This document shows positions 1-10,372 of a DNA stretch of 64,000 nt, piece by piece (the first letter of the stretch is position 1; each line of letters starts with the position of its first letter). A program made the position numbers and the translations under genes. The DNA is from Xylaria sp. FL1777. Lineage: Eukaryota; Ascomycota; Sordariomycetes; Xylariales; Xylariaceae. The stretch covers positions 41,937-105,936 of the forward strand of contig MU400652.1 in NCBI GenBank assembly GCA_022578965.1, written 5' to 3'. The notes below the pieces were generated by a model, which worked only from the letters and a program-made list of their open reading frames with translations, was not told the origin of the DNA and searched no databases.

Positions 1-844
1 AGAAGTCTGTGGTGACATCTAGAGTCATGCGATATAGGAGGTCCATCATGTTGACCGTCTGGCCAGACGGCGGCATCTTTGTAAGGAGCGAAGAAACCCA
101 CTGCGTCATTCTAGATTAGCAGCAATCGATATCTTAAAAGAGATGTACATGTAGGTATTTTGGGAAAATTTAAAGCTCTTTAAGGTAGGAGTGCACGCCG
201 AACTGGACCTTTCACCCCCTGAGACTACGTTGAGGAAGATGAAAAATACTACGAAAATGACTTACTCGCTCGAAGGTCGTGAGATCGCTCACTCTGTCCT
301 TAACGAACATCGGTCGAATGAGGCTGCGGCTATCATGCCAAAGATTCTTATCCGTGGTGAAAATACTATCGCCTAGAAACGGGCGCCACAGGCTATGGAA
401 CGAGGGCCCTTTGCCATAGTCATTAAACTGGGTGGCGAGGACAGCCTTGATGTGTTCCGGATCTCGCGTGATGATGAACCTCTCCCGGGGACTGACTTGG
501 AGCTCAACGCAATTTGGACATTCCGGAGTCGCGTAGTCATAGAGTGAATTATAGTAATCAAGCATGTCCATATTCAGCCGGGCTTTAGCTAACCCAGCGA
601 TGGACCGGGCCCCTTCGCAAGATGTTTATCAGTCATCATGCTGGTCTAGGAAAGATTTTTTTTTTTTTTTTGTGCTCTGCTTACCGCTGAAGGGGTTCGT
701 CCCGACACTGGGGGCCCGCACCCCTCCTATTTTGCGAATTCGAAGTTCATGTCTCGTCCGTTGAATCGTGTACCAAACCACGATACAGAGTAAAGACGAT
801 GCGGCTAATGCATAGAAATTGGTTGGCGTCAAGGCAGATAACAT
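1..844 (-). CDS. Cytochrome P450, CYP52/CYP539-like, 5' part only (runs off left edge)
   Basis: N-terminal part of a microsomal P450, probably a fatty-acid or alkane hydroxylase of the CYP52 clan. Exon 1 (844-685) encodes a membrane anchor (about residues 9-28, hydrophobic). A 96-nt GTAAGC...TTAG intron (684-589) contains a 16-nt A run. Exon 2 (588-266) carries motifs typical of this clan: ARLNMDMLDYY, ITRDPEHIKAVLATQF, LWRPFLGDSIFTTD and SRSLIRPMFVKDRVSDL. A GTAAGT donor at 265 opens a second intron of 165 nt if the in-frame acceptor at 101 is used; a closer TAG at 112-111 would break the frame. Exon 3 then reads WVSSLLTKMPPSGQTV and MDLLYRMTLDVTTDF and is open to base 1. The heme Cys region is outside the window, so activity cannot be judged. 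Family assignment is firm, subfamily is inference. Confidence 0.85.
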
Positions 845-2167
845 TGTGGCGTTTTCTTCATTTGTAAGATGTTCTAGAATCTGGGCTGAGGTTGCACAGC
901 GTTATCTCACAATGAGACGCCCCGTGTACATATATACTCCAATGGTCTTCATATCCCATCTTTCTGTCCTGGGGTTTCCCCGCGTTCTATCTACACAATG
1001 ATGTAAGAAGGCAGATCCTACCTAGGTATATATTATCTAGCGCTATATCCTGGTCTTGTGATTCAAGGTTTCCGGGGAAGTTCCCCGCCCTTCGTTCGTG
1101 GTCCTCGGTGTTCTTAGATATATACCTAGCGGACATGAAGTTAGTAAAGGACTGAGCGACAGCTAAGTCGCTACAAGAGGCTTAGGTCAGCTTCTATCAA
1201 CATCTCACATCCAAATTCAGCCTGTAAGGGTTTCGAATGGACCACCCATGTGCTTCAATTAAGGTAGGGCGCTGTCAAAAAACAAGGCCCATGAAGGATC
1301 ACTTGGTGTCTTGGCAATGGGTTGGGGCACTAAACCCTGCTACAAATAAGTGTATCGGATATGAGTAAGTGTTGTTGCCGGAAAACCTTATTCTCCAATA
1401 AGTGATATTTGTTTATAGCATACAAGTTGCATTCGCTATTTTGAGAAATTAAGGTTGTCACATCCATGGCAAGTTTGCAGGCTGTCTGGTTCATCCATCA
1501 ACCGCATCACAGTCATTCCATCTATAACTGTCGCGTAAAACGACGCCGTTGTTGCGGAATTGACAACAACGGTATTTATGTCCACCAACCGACAATAACC
1601 TTAATCTACCAACTAATACTGCACCATAACTTACGCCGCGCTCAGCTCAAAGAACCCCTTTCTTAGCGAAACGCATCAATGCGAATAAGTAATAACGTTA
1701 ACGATATTAATACGCATATTAATTGTAGGCCTTCTATGTTAGGTGGTATCAAAGCTGTAAAGCTTGACAGGCGAGGAATATCGCGTGATACATGCATTAC
1801 CAAGATTAAATGAGTACTACCTTTTTATATAAGATTGGTAGTGTATTCGCAGGTACTCTGTATGTTAAGACCCTGTTATCTATGTTTATTATTCCAAGTT
1901 AGGCACTCTCACTAACTTAAGAAATGCACTTTTGCCCCGAGTGGTCTTGGCTCGGTAACCGCCGAGTAGACAGACACCTTGTTCTGGCTAGCGCTTATTA
2001 CAGATTCAATAGTCCCCGAGACGATACGGCGTGTTCAACTCGCTGGGCATACTTATAAGAACGACTTAGGTCCCACATAGAAAAAGATGTTCTCTGACTA
2101 GTGTAGGTAGTGTACGTAGATCACGTTAGGCCGGCCTCATAGGGGCTCGCGAGCCCTACGACTTTTC
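845..2167. other. Intergenic, promoter region of the P450 and upstream of the membrane protein
   Basis: No supportable gene. The small open frames here have no family-like composition. A 12-bp inverted-repeat pair (1022-1033/1118-1129) is listed separately. The stretch from about 1340 to 1900 is moderately AT-rich with several TATA-like strings. Confidence 0.5.
1022..1129. repeat. 108-bp segment bounded by 12-bp perfect inverted repeats
   Basis: CTAGGTATATAT at 1022-1033 is matched by its reverse complement ATATATACCTAG at 1118-1129. Near the centre lies a second dyad, CGGGGAA-G-TTCCCCG (1073-1087). No flanking target duplication is visible, so a MITE-like origin is only a possibility; a regulatory or folding element is equally possible. 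Confidence 0.4.
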
Positions 2168-4424
2168 ATGGCTTCAACTCAGCATCTTCCACCGGCCTAT
2201 ACCTCTTCACCAAATAAGTCATCCGGGACTCCTGAGAGGACCTTGCATAAGTATAAATCGACTTTTGTCCTCGCCTTCTTCTTCCTCATTTTGCTGGTAG
2301 TACCATGGGTCTTTTTGAGTGTGCTTAATATTCGACCGATAGGGGGCAAATATCAGGTTGGCTCCTGGCAGGATGTGAGCGGTAGGATAGGCGACGATGC
2401 AGTGCAAACGTCGGAACAGCTGTATCGAGCATTTGGAGTTCTCTCTACCGTAACGGCTGTGTTGACGTTCCCCGTGTTATCCTCGTTGCTTAGCCATGCA
2501 GCTGTCGTCGTTGTCCAGCGGCGACACCCCGACCAGCACCTGAATGCATACCAGATGCTGTCTCTAGCCGATGCTCCATGGTCAAGACTACCATCACGCA
2601 TTACCACCGGTGGACTAGGGAGTAATTATGCTTATGGAGCAATAGCACTGGTAGCCCTAGGCAAGCAATGAGAGCTCGAACCGCGTCGAGGATTAGTTCA
2701 CTAACAAAGAGATTTTAGGATTCCTTCAGCTAGTACTCCAATCAGCTCTAGTAACTTCGGAGGAGATTCGAGTAGCGACATATTATGATGCCCCCTATGG
2801 TGACTGGCCCAGTGGACACTCTCATGACCTGCGCTACAGCATCCTCGGATACGATGCTACTCCCGAACGGATGGCTCAGGTACCGATTGCTCTTGTGACA
2901 AAAGAGGTGACCGCGAGAATGTCCACCGACTCAAGCCAAGGTGCTCAACCGCGACGTTGGTACGACGGAAAAGCTCCATTCGCCTCAGCGTTCCCCTCTG
3001 GCGTCAACACCGGTGTCCTGCGGTATCATGCCATGCGCCTCAATACATCGGTCCAGTGCGAAGCCGTTTCAAGAGATAAATTTCCGGATACTTGTCCTGG
3101 CGCCATGCCGTTCTATGGTAACCTGTCACTACCGAGCACCCAGGACCAAAATAATCCTGCTTTCGGCACTCCAGACATACTCCTTCGTTGGTGTGTTCCA
3201 GGTAATTTCAGTTCCTCTCCCTGGTCAATAAATCGGGATCGCCAGGATATTACCGAAGAAATGTTTGTCGACTTCTTTCTGCCTGAAGAATCGGTTTCCT
3301 GGCAGTCATTCAGCGATTCGTTTACCACGCACTGCTCAGCAAGTACAACTCGTGGGTATTTCGAACTCCCGAATTATCAAAATAACTTCACGCATGGCCC
3401 CTTGCTCGAGAACTGGACTCCTTCAAAAGGACGGGAAGCAGTTACAGATGATGTGGACACCCCCTCGTGAGTCTTTCTTTGCCTCTTGAAACCTGTACTT
3501 AACTTTGTTCCGGAACGACTAACGTGGCACCCAATTAGGTACTATCCGCAATATTTGTCGTGGGCCTACTCGAGTAATTATCCATATGAGAACTATCATG
3601 AAGTTACACCAGGACCTCTGACGACCGCCATGCTTTCGATGTTTGGGAATGAAAGTTGGATCTTGCCTTTGCAGAACATCTCTGTAACGACCGATCCATC
3701 CACCATGATTGCCATATACAGGGACATGTGTACTGGAGGTATTCCGTTTCTATCGTGGGGGGGAGAATCTAGCACCTTCAACGAGGGGTTCTCCAGTTAC
3801 GAGTCTTACTGCACGATTGACCAAAACGTGTTCCATGGGCCGCTTCTGAGCATAAAAGGCGAGGTTTATGGCTGGTTCAGTTATTTCGGCAAGACTTCAA
3901 GTGTCAACCAAACACTTGCATCAGCCGCTTTCCTCGCCAATGAGGCCACGCTTACCAGAGCCGGCCTCCCTCCCGGCTATGGTACTTCCTTAGACCCTGG
4001 TGTGATCTACACCTCTCCAGGAGCGACAGTGCACAAACCGAGCATTTCTCTCCCAGCAGAGATCGTGATCTCTATCCTAATAGGCGTAGAAGCGCTAGCA
4101 ATCGTTCTCCTTCTAGTGTATATCTATCGAAAACCGACATTCACCACCCGCCTAGATTCTTTCGTCGTTGCGACGATCGGGGCGCAGCTCTCCGCTACCG
4201 GCGTAGAGCTACCACATCTACACGAAACCGGTGAAAAGCGATACCAACACCTGCAAGAACATGATGGCGTCATTGGACTTAGTCACGGTAGCCTGACGGA
4301 AGAAGAATCGCATCGTGCTACAGACCAAGCCGAAACCAACCAAAACAATGATATAGAGCTAGCTGCCATCGACGAACCGCAACCGTCTAAAATACTTATC
4401 ATTGGGGGAATTGGAACATTATAA
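2168..4424 (+). CDS. Fungal four-helix membrane protein of unknown function (708 aa)
   Basis: Reconstructed as three exons, 2168-2660, 2719-3466 and 3539-4424, which join in phase to 708 aa. Intron 1 (2661-2718, 58 nt) begins GCAAGC rather than GT, has a CTAAC branch site at 2701 and ends TTTTAG. Without it the reading frame stops at 2669. Intron 2 (3467-3538) is GTGAGT...GACTAAC...TTAG. Hydrophobic helices lie at about residues 32-54, 88-116, 152-177 and 587-610. The long region between helices 3 and 4 has many N-x-S/T sites and Cys residues, so it is probably luminal or extracellular. An acidic soluble tail of about 85 residues follows helix 4. The layout matches a common unnamed family of ascomycete membrane proteins; I know no function for it. 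Confidence 0.8.
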
Positions 4425-5344
4425 ACGTTTCAAAACGAGCGCAAGCATTACTGGAGATAAATCCGACGTAAGGCATTAGAGGGTAATATTATCTCTCGGC
4501 ATTATTAGAACGATATTAGATATCATATGCTGTAGAGATCTGCTACTGAAGTGATACAGGAAACCGAGCTCGATTAATTATAAAGTACTCGAAGGATTAT
4601 AATACGCTTAAGCTTGTACATCAGTCATCCAACAGGTACATAGTCAGATTACGAATAGAAAACCACCTCTACGCTGTGGTTGTGTACTCTTAGAGTTTAC
4701 CTCTTGAAAAGAAAGATGGAAACCCCTTGCCCCCCCTCCTTCCCCCCTTTTTTGGTGCTTTGTTGCATTGGGGGCGAGTAGCAGCAGGGAGGCAAGGCAT
4801 TCTTTTTCTGAAGCTGTTGTAGGATTGGCTTGGCTTCCTTATGCAGTATGAGGTATATCCCCCGCCCGTGCGTATCTTCTAGTTCCAGCTACTATACGAT
4901 ATATATACCTGTTCGGGGATCTTAAACATTAGCTTAATACTTAGCCTCGTATTCTACTGAATCAAGGATAAGTTCTCACAAGGGCCCCTGAAACGGCCAA
5001 TCGAACCACCTTTAAAATCCCATTAGCCTTTTAAGGGCCGCCTACTTTTGCCCTCGTCACACTCTAGTTATACACTGGTGACAGCTAGTAACAAGCCTAG
5101 TCAAATCCATTAAGCTAACGTTCAAAATCCCTGAATAAGTATACTTATTTGCAGGACAGTTACCTAATGCAGTATGTTACGTGAGGTAGGATACATCATT
5201 CCGCTTCCCCTGTTCACAATGAACCTCGGCATAGCTTGCATATGACACCAAGCGCACCCTTTCGGTCGTTGACTATCTCGAATTGAGCTGCCTCCAAAAG
5301 TCTCCGCCTCTTGGCAGCGAACCAATCTTTGCACTTCTTCAAAG
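4425..5344. other. Intergenic, no gene seen
   Basis: No coding signal on either strand. A C-rich run lies at about 4726-4752. AT-rich sequence follows the preceding gene, probably its 3' UTR and terminator region. The last 100 bases are the upstream region of the interrupted acetyltransferase. Confidence 0.5.
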
Positions 5345-6092
5345 ATGGAGTCAATGATGCCAACAGACTTCTACCTATCTGAAGTTAGCGTTCTTGACGC
5401 AGCATACATCGTATAGTACGTCGATGTACCCGCTATGCAAAATGGGCCACTATACAGGACAATGTTTCCTCGGCTCGATATAGTGACAGAAGTACAAAGG
5501 GAACAAATCATCTGCTAGTATACTGAGCTTTTAGAGTACGCCTTCGAAATACCGCAGGAAAGCTTTGTGAAGGCGTGTACGGCTGATGGAACTGCGGTAG
5601 GTTTCTGCGGTTGGACTGTCATAGAACGAAACTATGGCCGTCAAGTTGAAGCGAACGACGAACAAGCAAGTGAGGCGAGAAAGGGAGAGAAGTCAACGAA
5701 GTCATCCTAGATACCGGACGGAATGAATGTAAAGGGTTAGCTTTCTCTGTTAGCAGCCCTGAGGGAGGAACGCAATCGGGTCTTGGGAGACCTTGACAAT
5801 ATCTGTCGTGAGTTAATCGAAGTATTACATTATAACCACCTGGTAAGGGTTTTTATATCTAGGACTGACGTTAATGGCTGTGACACCAAAGTATCAACGA
5901 CGGGGGATAGGTTCGATGATGATGCGGCAGGTTTGTAAAGAGATTGATCGACATAGACGAAGTGCATATGTACTCGCGGCACCAGAAGTTGTTCCACCCT
6001 ATACAAAGTTTGGTTTCGAGATTGCAGGTCTTGTCAAGACGGCTCGGGGAGTAATCACAAGCATGTTTCGGCCATCTCGACATCCTTGCTGA
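5345..6092 (+). pseudogene. GNAT-family N-acetyltransferase interrupted by four in-frame TAG codons
   Basis: The whole acetyltransferase can be followed in one frame from ATG 5345, through a normal 55-nt intron (5808-5862, GTGAGT...TCTAG), to the stop at 6090-6092. Recognisable parts are MQNGPLYRTMFPRLD near the N-terminus, VGFCGWTVIERN, and the acetyl-CoA loop YQRRGIGSMMM (R-x-x-G-x-G/A type) followed by YTKFGFE. Four TAG triplets interrupt it: 5414-5416, 5516-5518, 5708-5710 and 5738-5740. There is no frameshift, the intron is intact and many CpA dinucleotides remain, so decay looks slight. At the second to fourth positions Trp would fit the family (my recollection, not an alignment). Either a young pseudogene, or a gene needing TAG recoding such as A-to-I mRNA editing (see findings). 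It converges on the minus-strand gene ending at 6206. Confidence 0.8.
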
Positions 6093-6205
6093 TCGCTGGA
6101 GCATACCAAAGCGAAACTGTGTACCAGAGACTTCTTGCAAAGAGGCTCAACTTCAAACAAGCCGCTGCCTGCGATCGAATAGATCTACAGCTTTCGATTG
6201 TCGAA

Positions 6206-8330
6206 TCATGATGACGCTCGTGGTAAGGGTGTCGCAGCAGTACTCGGAAACCCATTATTAAAGAACCGGTCGAGCGGCGCCGTCCCCGTCGAGCCCGTAA
6301 AAAATATTGCAAGCCGAGCCTTCTGTAGTTCGGCTGCCTCTTTTTGGGATATTTTGCGAGATCCCGACACCTGACCAGATGTCAAGACAGCTCTAGAAGT
6401 CCCGATACTTGTGGCTTGGCTAATGACGTGGACGTGCGATGGATCAGGCATGAGGTTGACGAGGGTACCCGGATGTGCACCCAGCTCTTCCTGGTACTTA
6501 TGTAGGAGGTGGCTAGAAAGGGGCGTATCGTGGGAGGCACTTCCATACAAAATTGTCGCGGCAGTCTCCGAGTGAGTGGGAGATGAGGCCTCTGTTGAAG
6601 GCATACTCGAGTTTTCGAACATCGAAACTATCCTTCTCTTCGGCTGGGCGCCACCCACACCACCGCTTACTAGGCGGCTATCTGTCGGCGGGAGAGAAAC
6701 CGCCTCAATGTTTACCCCGAATTCTGTGAGATCTCGAGAAACTGTCATGGCTGGCAGCATGAGAGCATAGGATTCGAAAGGGTAAAGTGCAATGATAACC
6801 CCGCAAAGCTTTTCTCCGCGAACAACCCAGGAACCAGACGTTCCTCGCGCTACGAGCATATGGATTAGCATTTAACGACCGCGGATTATCTAACTCACAT
6901 AGGATCTTCGGAGCTCGGAGCTTCAGTGTTTTGAACTTTGCTCCAAGCATTGAAATTTCCACTTCGTCTGGGAATAGTTCTACAGGAATCGCCTCTTGTA
7001 CACCCAATAGTAGATAGGTTGCCTCAGAACTGACAGGTGAGGAGATCTGAGAATCTTTTGAAGATATGCTATCCAACTCAGCATCAGAGTCATTTGAATC
7101 GACCACGTAGACATTGTTTTGTGGCGTATTCTGAGATGAATGGAGCTCGGATTGCCTGAACAGAGCATAGTCTGCATCGAAATTCCTGAAAAGGAGATTC
7201 CACACCATATCCGTATCTGTCTGCTCAGCTTGACCGATGTAGGTGATCGTGTCGAACGGCCTCAATGGTTCCCATTGCTGTAGCTGCGACGTGTCAATAT
7301 ACCCAAGCGTGTCCGTGTGCGAGCGATCGGGATCTGCGCCGCCTCGCTGCTCTTGGGATGAAATGTCCCCCATGTCGCCTTCGTCTGAGCTCTCATCCGA
7401 GGTTTCATCGGAACTGTCAAGCTGGTTTTCGGCAACATCAGGTGCTTCAAGCAATGGTAAGACCTCGACAAGAAAATAGTTCAGGATTCCATGGGCAGTG
7501 GTAATCAAGGCGTCTACTGAATCATTGAGACGCAGCACTCCTCCAACCCGAGAGAAGCTTTCATTCACCACCCTTGATTGAAGGGTGATTCTTGAGCGGC
7601 AGACGCGTCCACACAGAGAATCACCTTCCCCATTCAGCGCGATATCAACATGCAGTTGAAATTCTCCGCCTAACTTGACACCGGTTCGGTAATCGTATAC
7701 GTCGGCATCTAGTTCGGAATCTGAATGAGCGACAACTATGGGCTCGAGATAGACGTGGACCGGTGCATATCTGTGGCTTTCCAGCCATGTGAGTTCAGCC
7801 AATCTCTCTTTTATCTTCCGCATTGAATATGTGTCGCTGCATTGAACCCAAACCCAGCCAGTCATCAGGATCCGCGTCGTAGTGTTTGCGTATGCGTGGC
7901 CTGTCAGTCGTAGCTCAAATCGGCTCTCGGGGGGCTCAAGGTCGAAAAGCTTGCCTTGAGTGCGTATCCATCTTTTCTTTGAAACCGATAGCTTTATCAG
8001 GGTCTTTTTAAGATCTGGTATGAGCCTGTTTCTTGTTCTCGCCGCGCGAGCGAATAGATTCGGGTGAGACAGTTCTTTGTGGCTAGTAGACCAGTACATT
8101 GTCCCGTCGTCTCGTGCACGAATGAAATTCGTGTTGTCGGGCGAGAAGTCAAGCTCAAGATTCTGGACTTCCTGCGTAGAGTTGAGTATAGTATTGTTTG
8201 GAAGCCCCGTGGGGGGGGTTGGGTGTGCCATTCGTGATGGAGGACGGGATGGTAGAGAGAGGGAGGTCGGGCTCGAACGATATGCCTTATCAGTAATGAC
8301 TGAGCAAATCGGTCTTGCGATGTCAAGCAT
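6206..8330 (-). CDS. Trypsin-like (chymotrypsin-fold) serine protease-like protein, 691 aa
   Basis: Two exons, 8330-6899 and 6849-6206, with a 49-nt intron (GTGAGT...GCTAAT...CGTAG) between them. A plausible catalytic triad is visible: His280 in LITTAHG, Asp387 in DADYALF and Ser482 in RGTSGSWVV, the last followed by a G-V-I-I-A stretch as in trypsin-fold proteins. About 270 residues precede the His, and an acidic Ser/Asp/Glu-rich linker (about 304-335) separates His from Asp. The C-terminus is low-complexity and lacks membrane helices; no signal peptide is evident, so the protein is probably cytosolic. The second in-frame Met (residue 34, base 8231, MAHPTPP) is an equally good start. Divergent from the membrane-anchored gene at 8781, sharing about 450 bp. 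The protease role is inferred from motifs only. Confidence 0.75.
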
Positions 8331-8780
8331 GTATAGTTCATCTCCTGGCAGTTCTTATTCGAGATTCCTATTTTTTATAGAGGTGTAAAGCTCAATACAG
8401 CTCCAAGGTAGATCTGTCACGGGAAAGTCGTACTTATAAGCCTAAGGTGGGAAACCGTCGAGGGGCAAAAGCGGTCAGCATGTGGCGGCCTCTCCCGCAG
8501 CTGACCATTCAGCCGCTGCGGAGAAGGCATCGGGGAGCCCTGGTAGAGCTATGATCAGCATATAATTATAAAGATAAAAGAAGCTAAGCCTAACCCCTCT
8601 TGAAAGTGCAATTCCTATATCATTAGCGTCAGCTTCAGCTTCAGCTTCATCTTCATCTTTAATTTCTTCATCTAACGAAACGAGAGCCTCTCATGACATA
8701 GCATCTTGCCAGCCGAGTCAGAGATCTCCTTTTTATAGTCGAATTATTGCTATTTATATTCCTCCCAAGGCTATGGGAAT
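8331..8780. promoter_or_regulatory. Shared divergent promoter region between protease-like and membrane-anchored genes
   Basis: 450 bp between two head-to-head genes. It holds a hexanucleotide microsatellite, (AGCTTC)3 then (ATCTTY)2, at 8631-8660. TATTTATATT just upstream of 8781 is a TATA-like candidate. No other gene is visible. Confidence 0.45.
8631..8660. repeat. AGCTTC-type hexanucleotide microsatellite
   Basis: Three perfect AGCTTC units followed by ATCTTC and ATCTTT. Confidence 0.8.
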
Positions 8781-9878
8781 ATGGCCGCGGAACGACTGGT
8801 CAATCGTACTAAAGCCCAGCAACTCGAGTTCGTCAGAAATATCTGGCCTGGTATCGGCGAGGATGAATTCCAACATGAGGACTATACCAGGCTGTTCAGG
8901 TTTATAGACCGGGAGGTGTACGACACAAGAGAATTCCCACCCCAGTACTCGAAACATGGTGTTGATGAGATAGCGGAGTATATACAGTTCTTACGAGAAA
9001 ATTTTATGTACACGAAGGCTGAAGCGATAGTCAAGTACCAACCCTCCCGGAAACCCGATGACTATATCATATCCCGGAGTCTTGATCTAGCCGCGAGTGT
9101 TTGGTTGACAACTCGCATAAATACCAAGATGGTCTCCGGCTGCGTAACTTGGGAACAGAACGAGAGTCTTCAAAGTTCTATTCAGTCTCATTTCAAGTCC
9201 GTCACCACCGTCGACGATACCAAGCGCGACATCATCCCGCGCAGCCTTACAGTAGCTCATCTATGTAAAGATTACGGGTTTCACGTGGTCTGGACAGATG
9301 ATCTCCGTTGTCACCTCACTGTAGACTGGGAGTACCAGAGGATCACCGTTTACGAACATTTGATATATCTCTGTAACTTCCTCAACTACCCTGCTGCTAC
9401 GCCCATCCCAACTGAAATTCTTGAAGAGGCTGTCGACACTATCAATCTACTATTTCCGTCAGACCAGAAAAGAACAAAAAAGTTCCTTAGGAAAGAGAAT
9501 AAAACATTCAATCGGCTTGGCTACTGCGGACGCGAAAGGCGCATACGGTTATCTGATTATCGTCACTGGCGTGGACGGATCTCTGTTTTGAAGGAGGCCC
9601 TTGACGACCTTCCCAAGGGTCGTCGCCAGCTCGTGTTGGATAAAGAGCACAGAAATTTCCTAAATTGGGCAACCTTTTGGATCGCTTTCGTCGTCGCACT
9701 GCTAACTATTATCAGCATAGTGTTTGGCATCGTGGGAATTGTATATGCTGTCTTGTCCTACTCTATTTCTGTAAAATCATACCAAATCTCGGTCGATTCA
9801 TTGGATGTTGCTATCGCAATGGCATGTGTTGATGCGGAAACAGCTGCAAGACTACCTCAATACTGTTCTGGTGCTTAA
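8781..9878 (+). CDS. Membrane-anchored fungal protein of unknown function (365 aa)
   Basis: Single-exon frame starting MAAERLVNRTK. The first 290 residues are soluble and charged, with conserved-looking blocks such as RSLTVAHLCKDYGFHVVWTD, LTVDWEYQRITVYEH and EAVDTINLLFP. One strong hydrophobic segment lies at about residues 298-325, after a basic region, with a 36-residue tail, so this is probably a tail-anchored or single-pass protein. The pattern matches an unnamed, often multicopy Pezizomycotina family, usually found among HET/NLR-type accessory genes; that association is from memory. No catalytic motif is seen. It may be co-regulated with the divergent protease-like gene. Confidence 0.75.
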   Translation: MAAERLVNRTKAQQLEFVRNIWPGIGEDEFQHEDYTRLFRFIDREVYDTREFPPQYSKHGVDEIAEYIQFLRENFMYTKAEAIVKYQPSRKPDDYIISRSLDLAASVWLTTRINTKMVSGCVTWEQNESLQSSIQSHFKSVTTVDDTKRDIIPRSLTVAHLCKDYGFHVVWTDDLRCHLTVDWEYQRITVYEHLIYLCNFLNYPAATPIPTEILEEAVDTINLLFPSDQKRTKKFLRKENKTFNRLGYCGRERRIRLSDYRHWRGRISVLKEALDDLPKGRRQLVLDKEHRNFLNWATFWIAFVVALLTIISIVFGIVGIVYAVLSYSISVKSYQISVDSLDVAIAMACVDAETAARLPQYCSGA

Positions 9879-10372
9879 TATACAAAGGGGGATCTTGTGG
9901 AAGGTTGGGTATGGTAGTATCTTTCATTACTTTGGCCATGAACCCACTTAGGAAACGAGACTATTGCCTACATCAACGTTTAGGTAGCTAGCTCAAAGCG
10001 AGCGTTGTATGAAGAGTTTGTTTGGTAAATTTTCAGGAACCGGTTTATCTATCATGTCAGCATCTCTGATGTAGTCATATAGCAGCAACCAGTTCTTGTC
10101 ACTGACTTCATCTTTTAACTATTACGTGTGTCCTCACCCTTTCACTAATAGCTGTGACAAGGGCCGAGTAAGAGGGCCTGGAATAGCTTCACTTCAAAGA
10201 TAGCAATAATCTTCTATGGTGTCAAGGCCTATCGCCATCTTCGCCCCTTACCTCTTTCAGCCCCTTAGATTGTTGGGGTTCGCGTCAAGATATCTAATCC
10301 GAATAACTACCGCGACTGAGTGTGACTGAATGGGACTGAATTGAGAAATCCGCGGAAATATCCGTCTGATAT
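9879..10372. other. Intergenic between convergent genes, no gene seen
   Basis: Separates the 3' ends of the membrane-anchored gene and the first HET gene. Three degenerate GACTGA-type units lie at about 10313-10343; nothing else stands out. Confidence 0.5.

Noticed and set aside
659..676. Frameshift in the P450 at the poly-A/T run
   Set aside because: The run lies inside a normal 96-nt intron (684-589), so it does not affect coding.
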